A DNA stretch of 64,000 bases, from NCBI RefSeq assembly GCF_018403245.1, contig NZ_BOSH01000018.1:50444-114443 (forward strand), written 5' to 3'. The number at the start of each line of letters is the position of its first letter. The stretch's first letter is position 1. The translations under genes and the position numbers were made by a program. This DNA is from Paenibacillus sp. J2TS4 (lineage in GTDB: Bacteria; Bacillota; Bacilli; Paenibacillales; NBRC-103111). The notes beneath the pieces are model-generated. The model worked only from the letters and a program-made list of their open reading frames with translations, was not told the origin of the DNA and ran no database searches. Shown piece after piece: positions 49,401 through 57,685 of this stretch.

Positions 49401-50341
49401 TCTTCCCCCTCATCTCTTAGTTGTTTTCCTGTAAGCGTTAAGAAGACATCTTCTAGATTGGGCTTCTCCGCATGGATCCCAATCAGTCCCGCCTGCTCTT
49501 TCACAACCGATACTATTCTATCTAAATTGCCAGAACCAACCGCAGATATTACCGTTACTTTTCTTCCTGCTGCTTCAACCTTTCTCACTCCGGCAATATT
49601 TTCTATTCTAGTCATCGAGACACGATCGGGCTCCGTGACTTCGATCGTTACCTTTTCTTCATGCTGCACGGTTTGAACCAGCTCGTCTACAGTACCTTCT
49701 TTAATGATTTGGCCTTGATCCATGATAACCACTCTGGAAGCAATGGCCTGTACTTCCTCCACATAGTGGGTTGTATATAAGATAGTCGTGCCATCCTTTC
49801 TTAATTTCCTTACCGCTTCCAGAATATGATTTCTTGACTGCGGATCAATTCCAACTGTCGGTTCATCCATAATGAGAAATTGGGGCCGATGTGTTAACGC
49901 ACAGGCGATATTCAACCTGCGTTTCATTCCCCCGGAAAATTTATACGGTGTCTTATTCCCCTTATCTCCTAAGCCGACAAATTCCAGTGCTTCTTCCACT
50001 CGTTTTTTCTTCTCTTCTCCTTTTAGTCCATAGATCCCGGCAAAAAACTGCAAATTCTCCTTCGCCGTCAGTTCCTCAAACACCGTTATTTCCTGCGTAA
50101 CTAAACCAAGTTTCTCCTTATTTTGATTCGAGAATGGATGCTTTGACTGTCCGAAGAGCGCCACCGTCCCCCGTTCAGCAGTCTTTAAGCCGGATAATGT
50201 TTGAATTAGTGTAGTTTTACCCGCACCGTTGGGACCTAGCAAGCCAACAATTTCCCCTTCCTGGATATCCAGATCAATATAGTCCAACGCAACATGGGTT
50301 CCATACCTTACGACAACCCCTTGTAACGAAGCAACCGTCAT
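49397..50341 (-). CDS. ABC-2 exporter ATPase (DrrA-like)
   Basis: This 314-residue ATPase has Walker A GPNGAGKTT at 35-43, Q-loop VTQEITVFEELTAKENL, signature FSGGMKRRLNIACAL, Walker B FLIMDEPTVGID and the switch His in TTHYVEE. A C-terminal regulatory domain of about 90 residues (EKVTIEVTEPDRVSMTRIEN ...) and the ending LEDVFLTLTGKQLRD are typical of drug or lipid exporters. It leads an operon with two permeases, a kinase and a response regulator, an order like the B. subtilis yvfRSTU cluster but with an added permease. Confidence 0.93.
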   Translation of the reverse strand: MTVASLQGVVVRYGTHVALDYIDLDIQEGEIVGLLGPNGAGKTTLIQTLSGLKTAERGTVALFGQSKHPFSNQNKEKLGLVTQEITVFEELTAKENLQFFAGIYGLKGEEKKKRVEEALEFVGLGDKGNKTPYKFSGGMKRRLNIACALTHRPQFLIMDEPTVGIDPQSRNHILEAVRKLRKDGTTILYTTHYVEEVQAIASRVVIMDQGQIIKEGTVDELVQTVQHEEKVTIEVTEPDRVSMTRIENIAGVRKVEAAGRKVTVISAVGSGNLDRIVSVVKEQAGLIGIHAEKPNLEDVFLTLTGKQLRDEGEE

Positions 50342-50595
50342 CTATTTCACACACCCTTCTTATTTCTTTCCTCAATTATCGCCAATTCTATTTTTCATCA
50401 ATAGTTACATTTGTCATTATATCAGTCTGTCCGTTCACATCATTCGCGTGAAATCGCCTTTTAATTATGACTGCCGTTATCTCAATTTCAGAACACCTAA
50501 ATATATTAATCGCAATTTTTTTCTTTATGACTGACATAATGCTGTCATATATGCCCGGTTATTATGAAGTCAACTCAGATGAAAGGGTGTTAGAT

Positions 50596-51513
50596 GTGGC
50601 ATTAAGAACAAATAAAACTGGATGGATCATAGCGGGGCTTTTGCTTTCGATTCTTATGGCATCGATGGACAATACGATATTGGCTACATCGATGGGAACC
50701 ATCGTAGGAGATCTTGGCGGGATGCATCAATTCGTGTGGGTTATATCTGCCTATATGATCGCAGAAATGGCGGGGATGCCGATCTTTGGCAAATTGTCCG
50801 ATATGTACGGACGCAAACGTTTCTTCATTTTCGGCATTTTGATGTTCATTATCGGCTCCGCACTGTGCGGTACAGCGGACTCCATCACAGAGCTCAGCAT
50901 TTATCGAGCCATACAAGGTATTGGAGGCGGCGCGCTGATTCCGATATGCTACACCATTTTGATTGACGCGGTGAATCCGAACATCCGAGGGAAACTGATG
51001 GGGTTGTTCGGAGCGGTCTATGGATTATCCAGCGTTTTCGGCCCGCTGCTTGGGGCATTTATTACCGACTATATTGGATGGCAATGGGTGTTTTACATCA
51101 ATATCCCATTTGGTATAGTCTCGTTACTAATGGTTGCCGTTTACTATAAAGAAACGGTTTATCGTGAGAAACAACGAATCGATTGGCTTGGCGCTATAAC
51201 ACTCGTCGGCGCGGTCGTATGCCTCATGTTTGCGCTTCAGTTTGGCGGCCAATTGTACGATTGGTATTCGCCTGAAGTCATTGGTTTAATTTTCGGGTTT
51301 ATCATCTTTATCGGTATTTTTATAACTGTGGAACGTCGCGTTGCAGAACCTATCATTTCGTTCCGAATGTTCAAAGACAAGTTGTTCGCCTCGAGCAACC
51401 TAATCGCTATTTTGAGCGGTGCAGCATTCATTACGGCATCTGTGTACATTCCGATTTTCATGCAAGGTGTACTCTACTCCCTTGGTTTCAAACCATTCCG
51501 GATGATTTTTTAG
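50596..51513 (+). pseudogene. 3'-truncated MFS drug exporter (EmrB/QacA, 14-helix type)
   Basis: The GTG start follows GAAAGGGTG. The frame shows TGWIIAGLLLSILMASMDNT, motif A GKLSDMYGRKR, motif C GAVYGLSSVFGPLLGAFITD and WQWVFYINIPFG, all standard for DHA2 exporters of about 480-500 residues. After ASVYIPIFMQGVLYS it runs into antisense of an unrelated gene and stops, leaving about 305 residues and nine helices. It cannot form the full transporter. No frameshift precedes the break. Confidence 0.85.
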
Positions 51514-51591
51514 CTCTTGCACTACTGGACACATTTTCGTCGCTTCAGGCCTTGTACCAAAAATAACCATAATCTTCTTTTTGTTATTCAA
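51480..51591 (-). pseudogene. 5' stub of UDP-N-acetylglucosamine 2-epimerase (wecB/mnaA type)
   Basis: A TTG start reads MNNKKKIMVIFGTRPEATKM then CPVVQELKNHPEWFETK before the break. This is the N-terminus of non-hydrolysing UDP-GlcNAc 2-epimerases (GTRPEAIKMAPV...). All but 37 residues are missing. It meets the truncated MFS gene tail to tail at about 51480. Confidence 0.8.
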
Positions 51592-51675
51592 ACCTGAGAC
51601 CCCCTACAATATATGAATGGGATGAAATATAACTAAATATTACCATATAACGAAAATAAAGCTATTAAATTGACA

Positions 51676-52404
51676 TTAAATCAATGTTACAGATTGCTTA
51701 ATATACTCGTAGAGTTCACCATCTATGCCATGCTGAGCTGCGTCTTCCGGATACTCACTATAATACCGTTCTGCCGATTGTATAAACGCCTCATCCGCCG
51801 GAGCAAATGAATCTACGTAAAGCTTCCAACGTTTGGCCAACAATGAGACTTCAGGATCACTTGGCGGCTTACCTATTTCTTTATATTTACGGAATTCCGC
51901 AACCAACTGAAGCCCCTCCGCATAGCTCTTCTCCAACTCATCTACTTCTAATGATTTGAATCGAGTTTCTAATCCTTCTGCCTGAGCAGGCATAAAGTGC
52001 GAACTACGGGCAATCCTCATCAATTGCATGACCATCATTAACCGTTCACTCGATACCGTTTGCCCTGAATATAAAAGTTCATATATTTGTTCCAGACGGC
52101 CACGCAGTTCAACCAGTTGGTTTATCTGCTCATTTATTCGAATAAGCTGCAATTTCAGCATGTTTATTGCAGTGCAATCCGGGTTATTTATCATTCCATT
52201 AATTTCCTCTAGTGCAAACCCCAATTGCTTAAGCGATAGTATTTGATGCAGTCTGACAACATCTTCGTCAGTATATAGACGGTGTCCAGATTCGGTCACT
52301 CGTGATGGAGAGAACAATCCGATCTGATCATAGTGGTGCAGGGTGCGGATAGTTATGCCTGTTCGTTTGGCGATTTCGCCTACCTTCCAACTCCGATATT
52401 CCAT
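51676..52404 (-). CDS. MerR-family regulator with TipAS-like ligand domain
   Basis: This 242-residue protein begins MEYRSWKVGEIAKRTGITIR TLHHYDQIGL, the MerR winged-helix signature, followed by a coiled dimerisation helix (INEQINQLVELRGRLEQIYE) and a C-terminal helical domain (LLAKRWKLYVDSFAPADEAF ... HGIDGELYEYIKQSV) like the antibiotic-binding TipAS domain. Such proteins twist promoters with 19-bp spacers when the ligand binds. Exactly such a promoter lies between it and the divergent Hsp33-like gene. GGAG is 9 bases before the chosen ATG. Confidence 0.9.
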   Translation of the reverse strand: MEYRSWKVGEIAKRTGITIRTLHHYDQIGLFSPSRVTESGHRLYTDEDVVRLHQILSLKQLGFALEEINGMINNPDCTAINMLKLQLIRINEQINQLVELRGRLEQIYELLYSGQTVSSERLMMVMQLMRIARSSHFMPAQAEGLETRFKSLEVDELEKSYAEGLQLVAEFRKYKEIGKPPSDPEVSLLAKRWKLYVDSFAPADEAFIQSAERYYSEYPEDAAQHGIDGELYEYIKQSVTLI

Positions 52405-52443
52405 GGGGGTCACTCCAATCATCTAGCTGCGTTTGCGAAACAC

Positions 52444-52474
52444 TTGAACCTAACGTTACGTTAGGTTCTATACT
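52444..52474 (+). promoter_or_regulatory. MerR-type promoter with 19-bp spacer and palindromic operator
   Basis: TTGAAC (52444-52449), a 19-bp spacer and TATACT (52469-52474) drive the Hsp33-like gene. A perfect 23-bp palindrome (arms GAACCTAACGT / ACGTTAGGTTC around a central T, 52446-52468) fills the spacer. This is the classical layout for MerR activation. Confidence 0.85.
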
Positions 52475-52516
52475 TGATACAGCGGCATCAGAAATCTAAG
52501 AGAGGATATGATACTA

Positions 52517-53377
52517 ATGGACAATTATCTAATTAAAACATTAGCTTGTAATAAACAAGCACGTATTTTTTTCGTGGAGAATACTGAATTGATCAGGACG
52601 GTTTGCAATCATCATAAGATGAATAAGCTCTTGAGGGCCGCACTGGGCACAACCGTTTCCATTGCAAGCATGATCTCAGGAACACTAAAAGGCACTGAGC
52701 GGATCAGTTTAAAAATAAGAACCCGTAATCATCAATACGGAATCTTTGCAGATACCGATTCTACCGGGAATGTACGCGGCTATATCAGTGATGAACTATT
52801 AAATGCACCTTCAGACGAATTAGACCATTTATCAATCGAGCAATTAATAGGTGCCAAAGGATGTATCCAAATCACGAAGGATATAGGAATGAACAACTTA
52901 TTTACAGGGATCACTGATATGCCTCACCGTAATATTGTTGATGATATATCATATTATTATAAACAAAGTGAACAGACGACTTCCTATTTTTCCGTAAATA
53001 TCGCTTTTGATGAAAAAAACGAGGTTGTATCGAGCAGAGGGATCATGGCCCAACTGCTGCCAGGCGCTCCGGCTCGTCTTATTCACCGAATCAAAAAGAT
53101 TATTTCTCAGAATCTTTCATATATGAAAGATCCAGCTAACGAAGGGGCTATGGAGGAGCTTTCGCAATCTATGTTCAAAGACATTGACGTTGTAGGCATT
53201 CAGCCCGTACGGTTGTTTTGTGGATGTTCCAAAGAGCTCCTGTTTCCCATGCTGTATTCCTTAGACCAGGAAGAACTCGTTAATGCCTATGAAAATAATA
53301 AGTTGCTAGAGATTGTATGCAATGTATGCGGAGAAAAATATACGTTTGATACAAATGAGATCGAAAGCCTGATTTGA
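52517..53377 (+). CDS. Hsp33-like redox-regulated chaperone paralogue
   Basis: This 286-residue protein matches Hsp33 (HslO) across its length: YLIKTLACNKQARIFFVENT at the start, a middle with SIASMISGTLKGTERISLKI and GNVRGYISDE, GCIQITKDIGMNNLFTG, and MAQLLPGAPARLIHRI. The C-terminal zinc switch keeps four cysteines as C-x-C (FCGCSKE) and C-x-x-C (VCNVCGEKY). Hsp33 is activated by oxidative unfolding and holds damaged proteins. The sequence departs from the housekeeping form in several blocks, and it is driven by a MerR-type promoter, so it is probably a second, ligand-induced copy. M at 52517 suits the GAGAGG site. Confidence 0.87.
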   Translation: MDNYLIKTLACNKQARIFFVENTELIRTVCNHHKMNKLLRAALGTTVSIASMISGTLKGTERISLKIRTRNHQYGIFADTDSTGNVRGYISDELLNAPSDELDHLSIEQLIGAKGCIQITKDIGMNNLFTGITDMPHRNIVDDISYYYKQSEQTTSYFSVNIAFDEKNEVVSSRGIMAQLLPGAPARLIHRIKKIISQNLSYMKDPANEGAMEELSQSMFKDIDVVGIQPVRLFCGCSKELLFPMLYSLDQEELVNAYENNKLLEIVCNVCGEKYTFDTNEIESLI

Positions 53378-53453
53378 ACTTAGGGGATCTCCAGTAAAAT
53401 CTTATTCTCCCGAAGGGAGTCGCCCATAACGTTAAACTGCCAGTTTAGCTTAA

Positions 53454-53484
53454 CGAGGCTGCAATTTTTCTCATAGCAGCCTCG
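53454..53484. terminator. Terminator after the Hsp33-like gene
   Basis: CGAGGCTGC / GCAGCCTCG form a 9-bp stem with a 13-base T-rich loop, 77 bp after the stop. Confidence 0.6.
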
Positions 53485-53557
53485 CGATTGTGCTCTTATT
53501 ACCCGTTAGATTTTAGGTCAACTCTTGTGCAAGTCATCTTATGCGGTCCTCATTTGT

Positions 53558-54490
53558 TCAATCCGCGTTCCAGTTGGCAATCATCCCTCTTGCCATTTCC
53601 ATATCGGCTTCTTTCCCTGTAGTAAGTGCGAACTTGGCTACTAGGGCCGGGTAAGCAGCCCATTGCTCGGCGATATGCTCAGACATACGCGGCCAAGTAT
53701 TGCCCCCTGCTTTCTCATAACGCCTAAGCAAATCCCGCAGCCCCTCATGACCAAAAAGTGCATAAAGGATTACGAAATCTTTGCCCGGGTCTGCAATTTC
53801 GGCTTCCGTCCAGTCAATTAAACCCGTTACTTGTTGATTATCATCAACGATGATATGAGGAGGATGCAGATCGCCATGATGAAGCACTGTATACTCCGGC
53901 CAGTACGTATCCGTAGATAACCATGCATTCCATCGTTCATACTGCTTGGCGGGAATAGTGAAGCATTGCCGTACTTCTTCGATGTTCGCGGCAAAAGCTT
54001 CTCGTGTTTCCGTCGGTGTTTTGTAACGAACGCCTCCCCGTGTCGCTTCGCTGTGATCGATGTTATGCAACACCGCTAAGGTGTTTGCTAAAGAATTAAA
54101 AAATACATCGGATAATGAATCCTGTGGGAACTTCCATACATAACCGCCCCCCGCCGGATCAACCGTCGCAATGGGATGCCCGCTAAGCAGAGGATAAGCA
54201 ATAAGGTCGGGAGTAAAGATACGCCAGTTGGGCACATCAACGGGAAGATATTTGCCAACCACTTTCAGCACCTTCTGCTCATTCCCCGCCCGCTCCCATA
54301 CGTCCTTACGTCTTGGTTTGCGAAGAACCCACTTCTGGCCATGCTCATCCTTAGCAAATACGACAAGGAAATCCATGCCGGATTCGTTTATCTCGAAATA
54401 ATCGGCGTTCAATTGTAGACCATTTTGCTTCGCTATGGTTAGGAGCTCATGCCTTAGATCTCGACCATCGTTAGGTTGTTGTCTTGTCAT
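53558..54490 (-). CDS. Macrolide 2'-phosphotransferase-like protein (Mph)
   Basis: This 310-residue protein is an APH-fold kinase of the Mph type. The N-lobe has MDFLVVFAKDEHGQKWVLRK with the ATP lysine; the C-lobe has VLHHGDLHPPHIIVDD near residue 205 and VTGLIDWTEAEIADPGKDFV, the exact Mph version of the catalytic and metal loops. These enzymes phosphorylate the 2'-OH of the desosamine sugar with GTP. AAAAGGAG sits upstream of the ATG. An attenuator with a strong terminator hairpin precedes it, as expected for a gene induced by ribosome-stalling macrolides. Function is strongly suggested, not proven. Confidence 0.88.
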   Translation of the reverse strand: MTRQQPNDGRDLRHELLTIAKQNGLQLNADYFEINESGMDFLVVFAKDEHGQKWVLRKPRRKDVWERAGNEQKVLKVVGKYLPVDVPNWRIFTPDLIAYPLLSGHPIATVDPAGGGYVWKFPQDSLSDVFFNSLANTLAVLHNIDHSEATRGGVRYKTPTETREAFAANIEEVRQCFTIPAKQYERWNAWLSTDTYWPEYTVLHHGDLHPPHIIVDDNQQVTGLIDWTEAEIADPGKDFVILYALFGHEGLRDLLRRYEKAGGNTWPRMSEHIAEQWAAYPALVAKFALTTGKEADMEMARGMIANWNAD

Positions 54491-54519
54491 TAAGAGAACA
54501 CTCTCCTTTTCGGCAGAAA

Positions 54520-54549
54520 ATAAAAAACACAGACATTGTAATGTCTGTG
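54520..54549 (-). terminator. Attenuator terminator in the mph leader
   Basis: CACAGACATT / AATGTCTGTG is a perfect 10-bp stem with a two-base loop, followed on the minus strand by a T-run (TTTTTTATTTT). It ends about 30 bp before the mph start, so it must be bypassed for expression. Confidence 0.85.
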
Positions 54550-54574
54550 CAGAAGTAGGCGAAATATAGAGTGC

Positions 54575-54676
54575 CTATACGTCCGTAAAGCAAATCCCTT
54601 TATAATACGCAAAATAACCACTCTTAAACAGAGTGACCATTACGAAAAGGGGACTCACGCGAAATAGGCAAACCAT
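54575..54676 (-). CDS. Candidate regulatory leader peptide (33 aa) of mph
   Basis: The frame reads MVCLFRVSPLFVMVTLFKSG then YFAYYKGICFTDV and stops 26 bases before the attenuator stem. Two alternative hairpins overlap it: CACTCTTAAACAGAGTG (54619-54635) and TAGGC / GCCTA (54556-54577). CACTCT elements in both allow switching. A stalled ribosome could favour the antiterminator form. The RBS is weak, so the exact start (a second Met at position 13) is uncertain. Confidence 0.5.
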   Translation of the reverse strand: MVCLFRVSPLFVMVTLFKSGYFAYYKGICFTDV

Positions 54677-54779
54677 CCCGATTACTCTGCACAAGACAGA
54701 GGAGAAATAACCATTGCAATTATTCGCAACGTTGTCTCAATCAGGATTAATCTACCACACGTAACCCTCCATTCGTAAT

Positions 54780-54808
54780 ATAACACCATATTATCATATT
54801 CAGCTCAA
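54780..54808 (-). promoter_or_regulatory. Candidate promoter of the mph leader
   Basis: On the minus strand TTGAGC, a 17-base spacer and TGTTAT precede the leader by about 100 bases. Each hexamer has four consensus bases. Confidence 0.4.
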
Positions 54809-54858
54809 GCTTTCCACATCCTGATAACACCACACTAGCTAGCTGAATTACCATAAAT

Positions 54859-54884
54859 AGGGCCAACCTCTGCGGGATGGCCCT
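54859..54884 (-). terminator. Hairpin after the second isomerase gene
   Basis: AGGGCCA / TGGCCCT with a 12-base loop lies 31 bp past the stop of the minus-strand gene. The T-tail is weak. Confidence 0.45.
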
Positions 54885-54914
54885 TCTTCCACCTTGAGAA
54901 TCGCTTATGGCCCC

Positions 54915-55793
54915 TCATAATTGACTGACAATGTACTGACCGACCGAAGCCCCATAGGAGAGTGCCGCATCGCGCAGGGGATCCGGCAGCGGGCGGACGG
55001 ACTGGTGCGCTTCATAGGTGAAGTCCCCTTCATAACGCACCGCCTTAAGCGCTTCGGCTACATCCGTCCAGTCGATCGTGCCTTGATAAGGCAGCAGATG
55101 CTGATCGATTACGCCGTCATTATCTTGGATATGAGTGGTCTTCAGATAGCTCCCCAATATGCGAATCGACGCGCCCTGCCGCAAGCCTTGCTTGTGCCCG
55201 TGCCCCGTATCCCAGCACGCGCCGACCAGCGGGTGGTCAATCTTGTCGATCAGCTCCGCCAGCTCCTCGGCAAGCGCACAATATTTACGGCGGCGCCCAT
55301 TGATTCCGGGGGCTATGCGGTCGAACATATTCTCTAGCGCAATCCCGACCCCGGTCGCTTCCATCGTTGGAATCAACCTGCGGTAATACTGACAGTTAAA
55401 GTCCACCACCTCTTGATACGGTTCTTCTCCCATAGGCGATAGAAGGCTTGGGTGGAAGACAACCCAAGGCACTCCCAGGATGGCCGCCGTCCTCAGGGAC
55501 CGCTCCGCCAATAGGAGGAACGAGTCCGCATTCAGGCCGTCCACCATCTGACCGAATGAGTTGCCGTGAACAGGCCCGTGCATCTGAGTGAATCGTACCC
55601 CGATGCGATCGGCGATCGAGCGGATCTCCCGCGCCCACCGTTCCTCCTCCTCCCACGACAGGTTCATCACGTTCGGCTGATGATCCCAATAGTTGAAGTC
55701 AAGATGCTGAAAGCCCGCTGCTTGGCATCGCCTGATGGCATCCTCCATCGGGTACTCGGTAGGAAAAACATTAAGCGAAGTCGATATATTCAT
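54915..55793 (-). CDS. Sugar phosphate isomerase/epimerase (TIM barrel)
   Basis: This 292-residue protein has the xylose-isomerase-like barrel: GFQHLDFNYWDHQPNVM near 32, VRFTQMHGPVHGNS, GVPWVVFHPSLLSPMG near 113, GVGIALENMFDRIAPG (metal Glu) near 158, GACWDTGHGHKQGL (metal His) near 205, LKTTHIQDNDGVIDQHLLPY, and FTYEAHQS near the end. It follows the ABC transporter genes by 28 bp and probably acts on the imported sugar. It differs clearly from the isomerase at 27.6 kb. Confidence 0.87.
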   Translation of the reverse strand: MNISTSLNVFPTEYPMEDAIRRCQAAGFQHLDFNYWDHQPNVMNLSWEEEERWAREIRSIADRIGVRFTQMHGPVHGNSFGQMVDGLNADSFLLLAERSLRTAAILGVPWVVFHPSLLSPMGEEPYQEVVDFNCQYYRRLIPTMEATGVGIALENMFDRIAPGINGRRRKYCALAEELAELIDKIDHPLVGACWDTGHGHKQGLRQGASIRILGSYLKTTHIQDNDGVIDQHLLPYQGTIDWTDVAEALKAVRYEGDFTYEAHQSVRPLPDPLRDAALSYGASVGQYIVSQL

Positions 55794-55820
55794 GGTCTGC
55801 TTCCTCCTATGTGCTCGTTT

Positions 55821-56648
55821 CTATTTTACGGCGCCGGATATGCCTTCGTAAAAATAACGCTGCATGAAAATAAAAATCAGCATCACCGGCAGCAGTGCGA
55901 TGGTGGCCCCTGCGGCCATCCCGGTCCAATCCGTGGCGTACAATTCCGTGAAGGACAGCATGCCGACTGACAACGTTCTCAATTCCGGCTTGTTGATCGT
56001 TAATACGAGCGGAACCAAGAATGAGCTCCAAGTCCATATAAACTGCATAATGGAAACCGTCGCGATCACAGGCTTCGCCGTAGGCAGCACAATGCTGGCG
56101 AACGTTCGCACGAATCCGCATCCGTCTATCTCGGCGGATTCTTCAATCTCCTTCGGAACCTTCGAGAAGAAGGCCGCGAAGAGCAGGATGAACAGGACGT
56201 GGGCGCCGGAGGACTCCGCGAAAATGACTCCCAGGTAGGAATCCTTCAGTCCCAAGTAATTGACAAGCTGATACAGCGGGATGATTGTATACCCTTTCGG
56301 GATAAACTGGAGGGCGACCACGCCCGCGATCAACGCCGTACGTCCAGGAAAGGCGACCCTGCCTAGCGCGTAGCCGGTCATACAGCTCAAGACGACCACA
56401 ATGATGACCGTCGACACCGTAATGATGACCGAATTCATGAAGTAGTCGGAGAACTGGGCGACCTCCCAGGCGCGGACATAATTATCCCACCGCCACTCCT
56501 TAGGGATTGGATTGATCCCGGAGGTGAAGAACGTCATATTGTTTTTGAGTGAGGAGGATACCATCCAGATGAATGGGTAGATCCAGATGATTCCTACAAT
56601 GATCAGGATGATGTGAATGATCGCCTTAACCGTCTTGTTCGAGGTCAT
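55821..56648 (-). CDS. Carbohydrate ABC transporter permease (MalG type)
   Basis: This 275-residue protein has six helices and the EAA-type loop ESAEIDGCGFVRTFASIVLP, where the usual EAA reads ESA. The ATG is in an ATGA overlap with the upstream permease and follows GGGAGGGGGGAGG; the long frame would add 35 residues encoded inside that gene. It pairs with the next permease and a shared ATPase not in the window. Confidence 0.9.
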   Translation of the reverse strand: MTSNKTVKAIIHIILIIVGIIWIYPFIWMVSSSLKNNMTFFTSGINPIPKEWRWDNYVRAWEVAQFSDYFMNSVIITVSTVIIVVVLSCMTGYALGRVAFPGRTALIAGVVALQFIPKGYTIIPLYQLVNYLGLKDSYLGVIFAESSGAHVLFILLFAAFFSKVPKEIEESAEIDGCGFVRTFASIVLPTAKPVIATVSIMQFIWTWSSFLVPLVLTINKPELRTLSVGMLSFTELYATDWTGMAAGATIALLPVMLIFIFMQRYFYEGISGAVK

Positions 56649-57604
56649 AGCCTCCCCCCTCCCTTCGCCAATTGCCTTTTCGTGCTGCCGCCCGATTTCA
56701 TGACCAGCCAGCCGAAGAACAAGCTGACCAACAGGACGAACAAGCCCAGCCATACGCCCGCTGCCGAAGCATACCCAACCCGCGCGCCCCCGAAATCAGA
56801 AGCGAACGCATATTGATAAATAAACAGTTCGATCGTCTCGGTTTGGTGATAAGGGCCTCCGTTCGTCAACGTTTTTACCAGGTCAAACACATGGAGACTG
56901 CTTCCGACCGTAAGCAGCAGGATCGTGGCCGCAACCGGCTTCAAGAGCGGAATCGTAATGTGCCATAACGTCCTCCCATAGTTCGCCCCGTCGATTCGTG
57001 CCGCTTCGTACAGATCGTTCGGAATCATCTGCAGGCCAGCCAGCCAGTAAATCATGACCACACCGATATGCTTCCAAGAGCCGATAATGATCAGCAAGAA
57101 CATCGCCAGATTCGGCTCAAGCCAGAAGCGGATCGGTTCCGAGATCAGCTTCAGCTGTTGCAGCAATACATTCGCGAAGCCTTGGATGCCGAATATGTTA
57201 TTCATGATGACCCCTACGATCGCCGTAGTGGTGACGACAGGGAGGAAATACACCGAGCGGTAGACGGCTTTTCCTTTCATTAGCGGCTCATTCAATATGA
57301 GGGCAAGAAGGAAGGACACGACAACAGAGATCACGGTAGTGCCTACCCCATAGATGAGCGCATTCTCAAAGCTGTTCCAAAACATCTCGTCCTTAAGGAG
57401 TTCCGTATAGTTGGCGAATCCGACGAATTTCTCCAAGGGGCCGAGTCCGTCCCACTCATAAAAAGAATAAACATAACTCATGACGATCGGATATAAGGAT
57501 GCGAGTAAAAAATAGAGGAGCTGCGGCAAAATAAACACGTAAGCCCAGATATATTTGCGGCGCAGCTGGGGTCTGATCTTTCCGGTCGTCCTCTTGTGCT
57601 TCAT
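56645..57604 (-). CDS. Carbohydrate ABC transporter permease (MalF type)
   Basis: This 319-residue protein starts MKHKRTTGKIRPQLRRKYIW and has six helices with the EAA motif EAARIDGANYGRTLWHITIP. It belongs to the CUT1 family. It lies 81 bp after the binding-protein gene. As with the first cassette, no ATPase is encoded nearby. Confidence 0.9.
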   Translation of the reverse strand: MKHKRTTGKIRPQLRRKYIWAYVFILPQLLYFLLASLYPIVMSYVYSFYEWDGLGPLEKFVGFANYTELLKDEMFWNSFENALIYGVGTTVISVVVSFLLALILNEPLMKGKAVYRSVYFLPVVTTTAIVGVIMNNIFGIQGFANVLLQQLKLISEPIRFWLEPNLAMFLLIIIGSWKHIGVVMIYWLAGLQMIPNDLYEAARIDGANYGRTLWHITIPLLKPVAATILLLTVGSSLHVFDLVKTLTNGGPYHQTETIELFIYQYAFASDFGGARVGYASAAGVWLGLFVLLVSLFFGWLVMKSGGSTKRQLAKGGGRL

Positions 57605-57685
57605 CAGGCAACCTCCTTTTTAATCCTTGATGCGAAATAAGAGAGGAGACATAGGATATCCTCCCATGTTTCCCTCGTTATTTGT

